From contig JANWZD010000001.1 of the NCBI GenBank assembly GCA_025054935.1, positions 451,008 to 515,007 of the forward strand: 64,000 nucleotides of DNA, given 5' to 3'. A program made the position numbers and the translations under genes. Every line of letters begins with the position of its first letter. Position 1 is the first letter of the stretch. A model generated the notes under the pieces. That model had not been told where the DNA came from, searched no databases, and was given only the letters and a program-made list of their open reading frames with translations. This document shows, one piece after another, positions 17,862-25,952 of this stretch. This DNA is from Dehalococcoidia bacterium. Lineage in GTDB: Bacteria > Chloroflexota > Dehalococcoidia > SpSt-223.

Positions 17862-18803
17862 CTAGCGGCGGCGCGGGCATCGGCTGCGGGCCGCGAGCGC
17901 GGCAGCGCCCCACCAGACGCCTGCTGCGATCACGTCGCAAAGCATGAGCCAGAGCCGCGAGGCGAGCGCAATTGCCAGCGCCGCCGGCGCCGGCAGGGCG
18001 GAACTGAGCCCGAGAACGAGCACCCCCTCCTTCACGCCCACGCCTTGCGGAACGCCGACCGCGGCCAACCCCGCAACCGCCGAGAGCGACCAGAGCCCAA
18101 TCGCAGAAAGCGCAAAGGAGCCCGTGACCGGATAGAGCCCGGCGACGAAGAAAAAGAAGGCCACGCCCATCCCGCCCCACGCAGCGCATGAGGCGCCGAG
18201 GTAGGCGATATATACCCGCCACTGGAGCACCTCAGTCGGGCCCGCCCCCCTTCCGAGCAGCCGGCTGAGGCGCCGCAGGCTGGGCGGCGAGACCGCCGCG
18301 AAGAGCGCCAGCGCGCCGCCGGCGGCGAGCAGCGGGGGAACGACCGCCGCTCCTCCCGCGGCGACCGTGACGCTGTAGAGGAGCAGTCCCGTCGCGACTG
18401 CAACGGTGAGGTCGATCGCGGTCGCGATCCAAATCTGCCGCTGCCCGAGCCCCTGCCGATGACCGAGATACGCCCGCGCAGCGAGATTCCAGACTGCGCC
18501 GGGCAGATAGCGCGCGAGGTTGCTGTAGAGGTAGATACTCGCGATCTCCCGCACTGATGCCCTTGCCGCGCCAAGATGGCGGACGACGACCGCCCAAGCA
18601 AGAGTGCCGAGAAGCACGACGGCCACGACAATCGCCACCGAGAGGGCGAGCAACGCCGGCGCGACCTGCCACTCCTGAGCGCGGACATCCTCCCAGCGGC
18701 GGATCGCGATCGCCGCCATGGCGGCGATGATCGCGACGGCGAACGCGCCGGGAAGTCGGCGCAGCCAGGGACGCAGCCGCACACGGAGAACCGCGCGCTC
18801 CAC
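17862..18803 (-). CDS. flippase-like membrane protein (lysylphosphatidylglycerol synthase TM / AglD-like)
   Basis: The 313-residue protein has about eight transmembrane helices and matches the LPG_synthase_TM/UPF0104 (AglD-like) pattern: the conserved YLYSNLARYLPGAVWN segment near residue 95 and a late VPQGVGVKEGVLVL segment. Family members sit beside glycosyltransferases and are thought to help handle lipid-linked intermediates; a direct activity is not proven for most. It is the last gene of the six-gene glycan operon and begins with GTG 3 nt after the preceding stop. A second family member is encoded at 42805-43695. Confidence 0.82.
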   Translation of the reverse strand: MERAVLRVRLRPWLRRLPGAFAVAIIAAMAAIAIRRWEDVRAQEWQVAPALLALSVAIVVAVVLLGTLAWAVVVRHLGAARASVREIASIYLYSNLARYLPGAVWNLAARAYLGHRQGLGQRQIWIATAIDLTVAVATGLLLYSVTVAAGGAAVVPPLLAAGGALALFAAVSPPSLRRLSRLLGRGAGPTEVLQWRVYIAYLGASCAAWGGMGVAFFFFVAGLYPVTGSFALSAIGLWSLSAVAGLAAVGVPQGVGVKEGVLVLGLSSALPAPAALAIALASRLWLMLCDVIAAGVWWGAAALAARSRCPRRR

Positions 18804-18806
18804 TGC

Positions 18807-19541
18807 CTACCCCTGGCAAACGGCGACCAGCGTCGGGCGATCGTCGATCTGATCGCGGCTGATCTCGATCTCTTCGAGGGTGAGGTCGGCGCGGATCGCG
18901 TACTGCAGGGTAGGCAGAGCGCGCACTCGCAGCGCCCGCGGCAGCACCGGCTTGACGAAGGGAGCCAGAAGCCGGACCAGCCGGCGGGCGGGATGACGCT
19001 CGTAGAGCGGGACCGACTGGCCCCACAACTCGACCTCCCGAAACTGCGCCCGCAGCAGAGAGCGCAGCTCCTCCGGCCGATACTCACGGCGATGCTCCGG
19101 CCAGCGCGACCCGGGGGTCGGCGAACTGCGCAGCCGGTTCGGCGTCGTCAGCACCACAACGCCGCCCGGCTTGAGGACGCGGCGAATTTCCGCGAGATAG
19201 CGCTCCGGATGCGCTACGTGCTCAATCACCTCGACGGAAATGACGCCGTCAAAGCTCCCGTCCGCAAACGCAAGCTGCTCGGCATCCATCCGGATGAAGT
19301 CCGGCCCCGGGTAGCGGCGCCGCGCCGCGCGCAACGTCGCGCCGTCTTCATCTACCGCGATGACCCGGCGTCCCTCGGCGAGCGACTGCGCGCCCTCGCC
19401 CGCCCCGCAGCCGAGATCGAGCACGGTGCCGCTCTGAACGCGGTCAGCAAAGAAGCGGTAGCGCGCCAGAGCCTCAACGCGCATTGGGCGCAGGATCGGG
19501 TCGGTCGGCACAAGTCGAGCGCCGGTGAACCGCTCGCTCAT
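18807..19541 (-). CDS. class I SAM-dependent methyltransferase
   Basis: A 244-residue methyltransferase with motif I VLDLGCGAGEG at residues about 40-50, an acidic residue in VIAVDEDG, FDGVISVEVIEH (motif IV region) and VLKPGGVVVLTTPN. It is of the methyltransferase type 11/12 pattern, small molecules or sugars being the usual substrates. The ATG overlaps the stop of the preceding glycosyltransferase gene (ATGA). Being placed among glycosyltransferases suggests it methylates a sugar or lipid-linked glycan; this is inference. Confidence 0.9.
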   Translation of the reverse strand: MSERFTGARLVPTDPILRPMRVEALARYRFFADRVQSGTVLDLGCGAGEGAQSLAEGRRVIAVDEDGATLRAARRRYPGPDFIRMDAEQLAFADGSFDGVISVEVIEHVAHPERYLAEIRRVLKPGGVVVLTTPNRLRSSPTPGSRWPEHRREYRPEELRSLLRAQFREVELWGQSVPLYERHPARRLVRLLAPFVKPVLPRALRVRALPTLQYAIRADLTLEEIEISRDQIDDRPTLVAVCQG

Positions 19542-20677
19542 TGCGCCTTCAGGAGAGCAGGGGCGCCCAGCAGGCGCTCGTAAATGGCCAGGTAGCGCGC
19601 AGCGGCATCCTCCCAGCGGAAGCTCGCGGCGCGCGCAATGCCGGCGGCGCGGAGACGCCCGCGCTCGCCCTCATCCCCGAGCAGCTGCGCGATCGCGGCG
19701 GCCCAAGCGCGCGGGGACCGCGGGTCATCAACAAGAAGCCCTGCTTCGCCGACCACCTCCGGCGTTGCGGAAACCCGCGCCGCAATCACGGGCGCGCCGC
19801 AGCTCATCGCTTCGAGACACGTGATCCCGAACCCCTCATTGAGCGACGGCGCAAGATACAGTTCACAGCCGGCGAAGAGCGCCGGAAGCTCCTCATCAGG
19901 CACTGGGCCAAGGTAGCGGACCGAATCGGCCAGCCCCCGGCCGGCAATGCGGCTGAAGAGCGCGCTGCCGTCGCTCTGCGGATACCGCGGCCCCACGAGG
20001 ACGAGCGGGGGAACCGGCCGACCTTCCGCGCGCAGCAGCGCCAGCGCTTCGATCAGCGTCTCAAAGTTTTTCCAGCGCGCGAGAATGCCGACGGCGAGGA
20101 GATAGCGTGCCGGCAAGTCGTGCCGCCGCCGGACCTGAGCGAGGAGCAGCGGGTCGGGCGGCCGCGTGAATCGGCTGGCGCAGGGGATGACCTCGATCTG
20201 CGCCGCGGGGACGCCCAGCCAACGCTCGATCTCCGCCGCCGCATGGTGCGAGAGGGTCGTGACTGCGCGCGCGCGGCGGGCCATCCGCGGCTGGACCGTT
20301 CGCCAATACCAGACCGCCAGTTTGCTATGGAGCTCGGGGCGGCTGAGCGTCGTGGTGTCAAAGATCGTCATCACCGTTGCCGAAGGAACGACGGCGGCCT
20401 GAGACTTCGCGAAGTGGGCGAGGTCGATCTGAAAGCGCCTCACCACGATCGGCAAAACGGTCTGGGCGAGCAGCCGCGCCCGAACTCCCTTCCGGGCTGG
20501 CAGGACGAGCTGGCGCACGTTGGGGCAGCCCTCCAGCCGCGGCTCGCGGGCAGAGAGCGCGACGATGAACTGCCACTCCGGCCGCTGCGCCACAAGCCGC
20601 GTTAGGGGTTCGAGGACAGCCGTTCGCGCCCCGCCGGGCTGATCGATGCCGAGCGCGTCGATCAAGATCCGGGCCAT
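19538..20677 (-). CDS. GT4-family glycosyltransferase
   Basis: At 379 residues it has the two-Rossmann GT-B fold: an N-terminal acceptor domain beginning RILIDALGIDQPGGA, and a C-terminal donor domain with GILARWKNFETLI and the nucleotide-sugar motif EGFGITCLEAMSCGAP, whose glutamates are the usual EX7E pair. It is a retaining, cytoplasmic enzyme transferring a sugar from a nucleotide donor. The stop of the upstream methyltransferase gene and this start share bases (TGATG). Donor specificity cannot be read from the sequence. Confidence 0.92.
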   Translation of the reverse strand: MARILIDALGIDQPGGARTAVLEPLTRLVAQRPEWQFIVALSAREPRLEGCPNVRQLVLPARKGVRARLLAQTVLPIVVRRFQIDLAHFAKSQAAVVPSATVMTIFDTTTLSRPELHSKLAVWYWRTVQPRMARRARAVTTLSHHAAAEIERWLGVPAAQIEVIPCASRFTRPPDPLLLAQVRRRHDLPARYLLAVGILARWKNFETLIEALALLRAEGRPVPPLVLVGPRYPQSDGSALFSRIAGRGLADSVRYLGPVPDEELPALFAGCELYLAPSLNEGFGITCLEAMSCGAPVIAARVSATPEVVGEAGLLVDDPRSPRAWAAAIAQLLGDEGERGRLRAAGIARAASFRWEDAAARYLAIYERLLGAPALLKAQ

Positions 20678-21426
20678 CAGCGCTTCTCCGCGATCGCCAA
20701 GATGTCATTACAGAGCACGGCTTTCAGCCCCGGCAGGGTGCCCAGCGCTTTTGCGAGGCGGCCGCCGGTCAACGGGTGGAGCCAGACATCGACCACGGGA
20801 AAACCTGCCTCCGCTAAGGCGCGGCGCAGACGACGCGGCGTCTGAATGTTGACGTGCGTTTCGCCGCGGTACCAGCGGCGCCGCGGGTCGCGCGGCAGCG
20901 TGCGGCCGGCAAGCCGCGCGAGGGCGCGATAGAGCGGATAGCCGAAGCGGTAATAGTCTGCGTTCGGCATGGTGTGAATGACCAGCCGCCCGCCCGGCCG
21001 AAGCACTCGCAGGACCTCGCGGAACGACGCGCGCAATTGGTCGGGATAGAGATGCTCGACCAGGTCGAGCATGAGCACGCTGTCGATGGTCTCGTCGCGG
21101 AACGGCAGGGCGGTTGCGCTTGCCGCCTCGAGGCGAACGTCGCCGTTCCGGTCGAGCTGGCGAACGATCGCGAGCGCGTCAAGGGAGAAGTCGACGGCGT
21201 GCACGTCGGCTCCGCTGCGGGCAAGATGCCAAGCGACCTCGCCGCGACCGCAGCCGAGGTCGAGGATCCGTTGGCCCGGCCCATGTTCGACAAGCTCAAG
21301 CGCATAGACGAGGCGGGGAGAGAGCACCGCGCCGCCGCTGCGCACGAAATCGGCCGCACCCTCCATGTGGACGAGATAGTAGGCGCGGTCGTAGGCGCGC
21401 GGGGGAATTGCGGCGCGCTTCTTCAC
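20677..21426 (-). CDS. class I SAM-dependent methyltransferase
   Basis: This 249-residue enzyme has the SAM motif ILDLGCGRGEVA near residue 55, VHAVDFSLDAL, the IDSVLMLDLVEHLYP segment and VLRPGGRLVIHTMPN. The C-terminal third (ETHVNIQTPRRLRRAL) carries the substrate-binding part. The GTG start overlaps the TGA of the upstream glycosyltransferase gene (GTGA). Together with the methyltransferase at 18807 it gives this operon two methylation steps, probably on sugars of the assembled glycan or lipid. Confidence 0.9.
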   Translation of the reverse strand: MKKRAAIPPRAYDRAYYLVHMEGAADFVRSGGAVLSPRLVYALELVEHGPGQRILDLGCGRGEVAWHLARSGADVHAVDFSLDALAIVRQLDRNGDVRLEAASATALPFRDETIDSVLMLDLVEHLYPDQLRASFREVLRVLRPGGRLVIHTMPNADYYRFGYPLYRALARLAGRTLPRDPRRRWYRGETHVNIQTPRRLRRALAEAGFPVVDVWLHPLTGGRLAKALGTLPGLKAVLCNDILAIAEKR

Positions 21427-22601
21427 CGGTCACTCCGTCGCGCGGCGTCAAAGAGACGGGCGAATTCAGCTGCCACCGCATCCCAATTGAGCCGCTCCTC
21501 TACCGCGCGCCGCGCCGCCGCGCTGAAGGCGGCTCGCCGCTCAGGGTCCGCCAAGAGGGCGCGGAGCGCCGCCGCGAGCGCGGCGGGGTCGCCGGGCGGG
21601 GTGAGCAGTCCCGTCTGTTCATGGCGGACCACCAACCCCACCCCCCCGATATCGCTCGCGACGACCGCCGCTCCGCAGCTCATTGCTTCGAGCAAGACCG
21701 TCGGCAGCCCGTCGACATTTCCTTTCGAGTTGCGCCGCGACGGCAAAACGAAAATATCTGCCTCGGCGAGAAAGCGGGGGACTTCGTCCCAGCGCAGCGG
21801 CCCGAGCAGTTCAACGCCGGCGACGGCCTGCCGCGCGAGCAGCGGCCGGAGCGGGCCGTCTCCGCCGATACGCAGCCGCGCCGCCGGCACTTCCGCCGCA
21901 ACCGACGGCCACGCTTCGAGCAGAATGTCGAACCCTTTCTTCGAAACAAGCCGCCCGAGAGCGGCCACCACCGGCGGCCCATCGCGCCGAGGGCGCGGCG
22001 CAAACAGCTCCGGGTCCGCCCCCCAGGGCAAGAGCCGAACCGTTCGCGCGCCAAGCGCAAGCGCTGCCTCGCGCAGTTCGTCGCTGCACGCCGTCACCGC
22101 TTGCGCGCGGCGCAGCACCCAGCCTGCCACCGCGCCGAAGGGACGAAACCGCCGGGCGAGATAGATATCGGAACCGTGGAGACTGACAACGTAGGGAACC
22201 CCCGTCAGCAGCGAAACGGCTGCGGCGGCCGCGCCATTCGGCAGCACCCAATGCGCATGGATCACCTCAGCGCGCCATCGCCGTACCGTCCGGAGCAGGC
22301 AGAGCGCGGCCATGAGCAGGAACTGCGGAAGCAGGAGGAGCGCGAGCGGACGGAGGCGCTCGTCGTTCTCGAGGGCGCGCGCGTGTCCCATGATATGGAG
22401 CCGCGCCGGCCAAACATAGCGGAACCGATGGACCACGAGGTTCGGCTCCGGCGGAAGAGGACGGACCGCCGCGTCATACGGCGCGACCACCGCGACAGCG
22501 TGGCCTTGCCGGGCCAGCGCGCGCGCGAGCGACTGGACAAACGGCGCCGCCCCATCCCCGGGGAAGCGCGGGTACGAACTGGTCAGAACGGCGATACGCA
22601 T
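21423..22601 (-). CDS. GT4-family glycosyltransferase
   Basis: The 392-residue GT-B enzyme starts MRIAVLTSSYPRFPGDGAAP, a typical GT4 N terminus with a glycine-rich acceptor loop. The donor domain shows ALGRLVSKKGFDILLEAWP and LEAMSCGAAVVASDIGGV. It is retaining and cytoplasmic. It lies 12 nt after the polyprenyl-phosphate-type GT2 gene, so it is the second gene of the operon. WVLRRAQAVTACSDELREAA resembles the linker found in many capsule or teichuronic-acid type transferases; the specific sugar is unknown. Confidence 0.92.
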   Translation of the reverse strand: MRIAVLTSSYPRFPGDGAAPFVQSLARALARQGHAVAVVAPYDAAVRPLPPEPNLVVHRFRYVWPARLHIMGHARALENDERLRPLALLLLPQFLLMAALCLLRTVRRWRAEVIHAHWVLPNGAAAAAVSLLTGVPYVVSLHGSDIYLARRFRPFGAVAGWVLRRAQAVTACSDELREAALALGARTVRLLPWGADPELFAPRPRRDGPPVVAALGRLVSKKGFDILLEAWPSVAAEVPAARLRIGGDGPLRPLLARQAVAGVELLGPLRWDEVPRFLAEADIFVLPSRRNSKGNVDGLPTVLLEAMSCGAAVVASDIGGVGLVVRHEQTGLLTPPGDPAALAAALRALLADPERRAAFSAAARRAVEERLNWDAVAAEFARLFDAARRSDR

Positions 22602-22613
22602 GAATGGGCTGCG

Positions 22614-23519
22614 CTAGCGCACCCGACGAACGACGAGATCGGCAACGAGGCCAAGCGCGAAAATCTGGAGCGCCGTCAACACAATCATCAGCGTCCCTGG
22701 GGTCACCCGCCAATTGTATCGGTAGAGATCTAGTCCGAGTTTCGCCAATCCTATTGCCCCTAGAACCAAGGCGATCGGAAGAAAGACGCGCAACGGATTG
22801 AAGTAGGTGATCATCCGAAGCACTTGGATCAGGTAGAGATAGGCGTCTCGGACCGGATGGAACTTCGAGCGCCCGACCCGCGGCCGGTATTCGATCGGTT
22901 CGTAGCGCACCTCGTAGCCATCGCAAAGAAAGGCGAGGGTAAGCGTGCTGACACAGGAGAAGCCGCGAGGGAGCAGGTCGACATACCGCAGCCCAACCGC
23001 ACGTCGAAATGCGCGGAACCCAGAATTCAGGTCGGGGATATCGGTCTCGGCGAGGTAGCTGGCGAGCTTACGGATGAACCACTTTGCCGGCGCGCGGAGG
23101 AATTTGTGCGACCCCTGCTCGCTGGTGCGCGCGCCAACGATCTGGTCCGCGTCGCCGAGCTTCCTCACGAAGTCGGCGATCCGGTCGTTCGGATAGGTGA
23201 GATCAGAATCGGTCCAGACTACGATCTCCCCGCGCGCGGCGAGGGTTCCGGTCTTCCGCGCTGCTCCTGCGCCGCGGTTCGTACGATGCCGAAGCAGCCG
23301 AACCCCGGGATAGTGCGCCGCGATCTCGGCAGTGCGGTCTGAGGAGCCGTCGTCGACGACAATCAGTTCAAAGGGAATCCCGGCCTCGACGAGCCCGCGC
23401 TGGATACGCTCGATCTCGAGCCCGATCGACTCTTCCTCGTTGTACGCCGGCAAGACGACGCTGACGAGGGGCTCGGTGGTTTCCTGAGGCGCAGGAGGAG
23501 CAACCGCCGCGGTTTCCAC
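22614..23519 (-). CDS. GT2 glycosyltransferase, polyprenyl-phosphate sugar synthase-like, with C-terminal TM helices
   Basis: The 301-residue protein has a GT-A domain beginning VSVVLPAYNEEESIG, then VVDDGSSDRT, the DSD metal motif in WTDSDLTYP, and DLNSGFRAFRR. The last 60-70 residues form two transmembrane helices. This is the architecture of dolichyl/undecaprenyl-phosphate glucose or mannose synthases and their relatives that charge the lipid carrier. The GTG at 23519 is 6 nt after a TATACT box; a longer frame to 23609 would span the promoter. It heads the six-gene operon running down to 17862. Confidence 0.88.
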   Translation of the reverse strand: METAAVAPPAPQETTEPLVSVVLPAYNEEESIGLEIERIQRGLVEAGIPFELIVVDDGSSDRTAEIAAHYPGVRLLRHRTNRGAGAARKTGTLAARGEIVVWTDSDLTYPNDRIADFVRKLGDADQIVGARTSEQGSHKFLRAPAKWFIRKLASYLAETDIPDLNSGFRAFRRAVGLRYVDLLPRGFSCVSTLTLAFLCDGYEVRYEPIEYRPRVGRSKFHPVRDAYLYLIQVLRMITYFNPLRVFLPIALVLGAIGLAKLGLDLYRYNWRVTPGTLMIVLTALQIFALGLVADLVVRRVR

Positions 23520-23525
23520 GCCCGG

Positions 23526-23531
23526 AGTATA
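23526..23531 (-). promoter_or_regulatory. leaderless-type -10 box TATACT for the six-gene glycan operon
   Basis: On the minus strand TATACT, CCGGGC (6 nt), GTG at 23519. The hexamer-to-start distance leaves no room for a ribosome site. Confidence 0.6.
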
Positions 23532-23621
23532 GCGAGTAGTGCGCCCTGCTGGGAGCGGAACTAGTGGAAAGCTGCCGCCGGCGGCGCTAGGGTGACAGCG
23601 ATCACGCACAACGGAGCGCCG

Positions 23622-23894
23622 ATGGCCCGCACCCTTGGGCAGGTTCGCTATCCCTATCTCGACTTTCCCGGCGGGCAGATTACGCTTGAAATTCGCGTCT
23701 TTTCGACCGGCTATCGCTGTCTCGTCATGATCAATGGCGTGCCGGCGCGGGCGGCGCAGCGGCGCACCCTCGCGGGCGCGCTTCGCTGGGGACTGGATAC
23801 CGCCGAGTGGCAGGCTGCGCTACTCGGCATTGCCGCGCCGCCGCTTCCGTTCGATCGTGTCTGGAGCGACATCAGCGCGCAGCTCGCCGCGTAG
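23622..23894 (+). CDS. small hypothetical protein
   Basis: The 90-residue protein from the ATG at 23622 (GGAG 5 nt upstream) reads MARTLGQVRYPYLDFPGG and then a compact alpha/beta sequence with YRCLVMINGVPA and FDRVWSDISAQLAA. An earlier in-frame GTG at 23592 would add ten residues. I do not recognise a family, signal peptide or membrane segment. It stands alone, divergent from the glycan operon. Confidence 0.6.
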   Translation: MARTLGQVRYPYLDFPGGQITLEIRVFSTGYRCLVMINGVPARAAQRRTLAGALRWGLDTAEWQAALLGIAAPPLPFDRVWSDISAQLAA

Positions 23895-24769
23895 CGCGCC
23901 CCGCATCGGTCATCCCTCAGGCGGAAAGGGCCCGACCTCCAGCCGGCGCGGAGCACGGCAGCAGGCAAGAGCGCCGGCCGCGCCGCCCGGGCGCCGGACA
24001 GGCACAGCCGGAAGGGTGGAGGCGAACGGCCAGGTGGCAGGGGGCGGTCAGCTTGAGAACGTTGTCCTCGCCGCTGCCGTGGTCGGGCGAGAACCGCCGC
24101 ACGCGCGCGTCTAGGTCGCGTCTTCCCCACTTGCGGGCCGCGAGCCAACCGACCGCGCCCCCGCCGTTCGTCCTTCCCACATGAGCGGGCTCACGCTCGC
24201 CCCACCGTGGATGCCGCCGCCCTTCGGGTCGCCATCGAAGAAAAGGCGACATGCACGGCGGCGAAATGCGCGTTCTGGGGGCGGACGGCGGCGACCAGCG
24301 TGCGCGTCGGGCTGGTCGGCGGGCTCGAACCGCAGGCCGCGGGGCGGCCGCCCCGCGGCATCAGCCAAACGGTAAGCAGCAGTCGGGGCACCGTGAGGAA
24401 CGTTGCCAGCCGATGCGCTGCAGGGGTCGTCCTACTGCGGCCGCGCAGCAGTGCCTACCGCACGCATGCCGAACCGGCGGTTGTTGTTCCGGCGGATCTC
24501 CAAGACCGCCTCGTCGGGATGGAGACCATCGCAGTCCGGGAGAGGGGGCCAGCGGAGGCGGCGGTCGGCAAGGGGAGCGCTCTCGGTCGCAAACACGGCG
24601 GCGCGCCGAGCGGACGCCGATGCAGTGGGCCTCCGCTCCCCGCTCCATGCGAGACAGCGTGCAACCCTTCGCTTGAGCGGGGCTGAGGCACAGGGGAACG
24701 GAGCGCTGCGTACGAACCGGCCGCGACGGCCGCGCTCCTGTCTTCGCCCGGAACAGAGCGCGCTCTTCG
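23895..24769. other. 875-nt region without a supported gene
   Basis: The longest open frame, 24207-24686 (+), is 159 codons from a GTG with no ribosome site. Its product is Arg/Gly/Ala-rich with no hydrophobic core, and antisense frames look equally plausible, so I do not call it. A perfect 24-nt palindrome sits at 24336-24359. No tRNA or known RNA motif was recognised. Confidence 0.45.
24336..24359. repeat. perfect 24-nt palindrome
   Basis: GCCGCGGGGCGG followed directly by its reverse complement CCGCCCCGCGGC. It lies in the gene-poor gap and has no U tract. It could be a cruciform-prone site, a protein-binding site or chance in GC-rich DNA. Confidence 0.4.
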
Positions 24770-25804
24770 CTATCCTGCAGCGAGCGAACCGTCCGCCGAG
24801 CGCAAAGCGGCGTCGGCGCACAGTTCGCGCGAGCGCTTGGTGAGGAGAGAGCGCACAACATTCGCGAGGATCGCGCGGCGCGCGACATCAGAGAGGGTGC
24901 GCAACTTCGCCTCGTAGTGCCACTCCGGCGACGCCTCTTCCGCAGCGTTCACTTCAGCATCGACAACAAACGGCGGCGCCCCATCGACAACCAAGTCAAT
25001 CCGGAGGAGAGTGCCGGGCGGCAGCCGGCGTCCGCTGGTGAAGCGAACCATCGAGACCCCGAGCTCAAGCAGCCGGATCTCAAACGGCTCCCCTTCCACC
25101 CATTCGCCAAGCAGCAGGATCGAAGCGGTTGCGGGGATCTGGTTCAGGTGGAGGCGGGCCACCCGCTGCGGCCGGCTGGGGAGCAATTCGTTCACCAGCA
25201 ACGCCAGTTCATCCTCCGCTTCGGGGGAGATCTCCTCAAACCGACAGCGGTAGATCGCGGCGGCGGTACCCGCATCGACGGCCGCAATCACGACCGCCGC
25301 CACCGGGATGCGGCGGTCCTCCCAGGTCAGTTCGAGGCGGCAGCGATCGCCGGAGACCAGCGCTAGCTCGGTTTCAAACCGGATCCCCCGGACACTGAGA
25401 TCGAGCACCCGCCCGGCGCCCGCCGCCCCATCTTGACGATAAATCCGCAGCTGAACAGGGGGGAGAGTCACCCGCGGCCAGCGGCGCCGCTCATGCAGGC
25501 GCGCGTCGGTCATCGGCCGGACGAGCGCTGCATGAGGACCGATCAGGCGAACCACCTTCGCGTGGACGACAAACGGCCCCTGGTCGGTGGGAAAGATCAG
25601 CCGAACAACGTGGCAGGGGTCGGGGAGGTGCGCCCCCCACTGCCGGACAAGGATCAGCCCTTCGTGGACGATGTCTTGAAGCGCCGTCTCGGCGCTCAGC
25701 TCGCGACCGCTCGCTGGGTCTTGCCAGCGGGCGCGCACAAGAGCAGCGCGTTGGTCGGATGATGCAAGAGACGTGACGGAAGCGCTTCGCTGCTCGACCA
25801 CCAC
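24770..25804 (-). CDS. PilZ-domain protein, probable cyclic-di-GMP receptor
   Basis: The 344-residue protein starts at the GTG at 25804, 6 nt after a perfect AAGGAGG. Residues 1-100 look like a YcgR-N type beta-barrel, followed by a PilZ domain whose c-di-GMP motifs are visible: RRRWPR at 106-111 and DLSVRG at 135-140, matching RxxxR and (D/N)xSxxG. The second half (from about residue 220) is another beta-barrel of PilZ-like outline with no clear binding motif. PilZ proteins bind c-di-GMP and change motility, exopolysaccharide output or enzyme activity. The neighbourhood of glycan genes makes control of surface polysaccharide a reasonable guess. Confidence 0.82.
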   Translation of the reverse strand: MVVEQRSASVTSLASSDQRAALVRARWQDPASGRELSAETALQDIVHEGLILVRQWGAHLPDPCHVVRLIFPTDQGPFVVHAKVVRLIGPHAALVRPMTDARLHERRRWPRVTLPPVQLRIYRQDGAAGAGRVLDLSVRGIRFETELALVSGDRCRLELTWEDRRIPVAAVVIAAVDAGTAAAIYRCRFEEISPEAEDELALLVNELLPSRPQRVARLHLNQIPATASILLLGEWVEGEPFEIRLLELGVSMVRFTSGRRLPPGTLLRIDLVVDGAPPFVVDAEVNAAEEASPEWHYEAKLRTLSDVARRAILANVVRSLLTKRSRELCADAALRSADGSLAAG

Positions 25805-25915
25805 CTGTTGCCTCCTTGTTTTCCATATCGGTCTTGCCGGCGCGGTTCTGAAGCGCCCCGAACCGCCGAGCGGCGGCGTGCCCGCGGCAGCACCCCGCCG
25901 GTCGCGCAGACGATC

Positions 25916-25921
25916 TATCCT
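25916..25921 (+). promoter_or_regulatory. possible -10 box TATCCT for the aldehyde dehydrogenase gene
   Basis: TATCCT about 31 nt before the ATG at 25953, leaving a normal leader with a GAGAGGAG ribosome site. The -35 region is not clear. Confidence 0.35.
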
Positions 25922-25952
25922 TGCAGTAGCACCCGGCAGTGAGAGGAGTTCC

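Noticed and set aside
24207-24686. A 159-codon frame on the + strand in the largest gap
   Set aside because: No ribosome site, Gly/Arg/Ala-rich product without a hydrophobic core, and rival frames on the other strand look the same.
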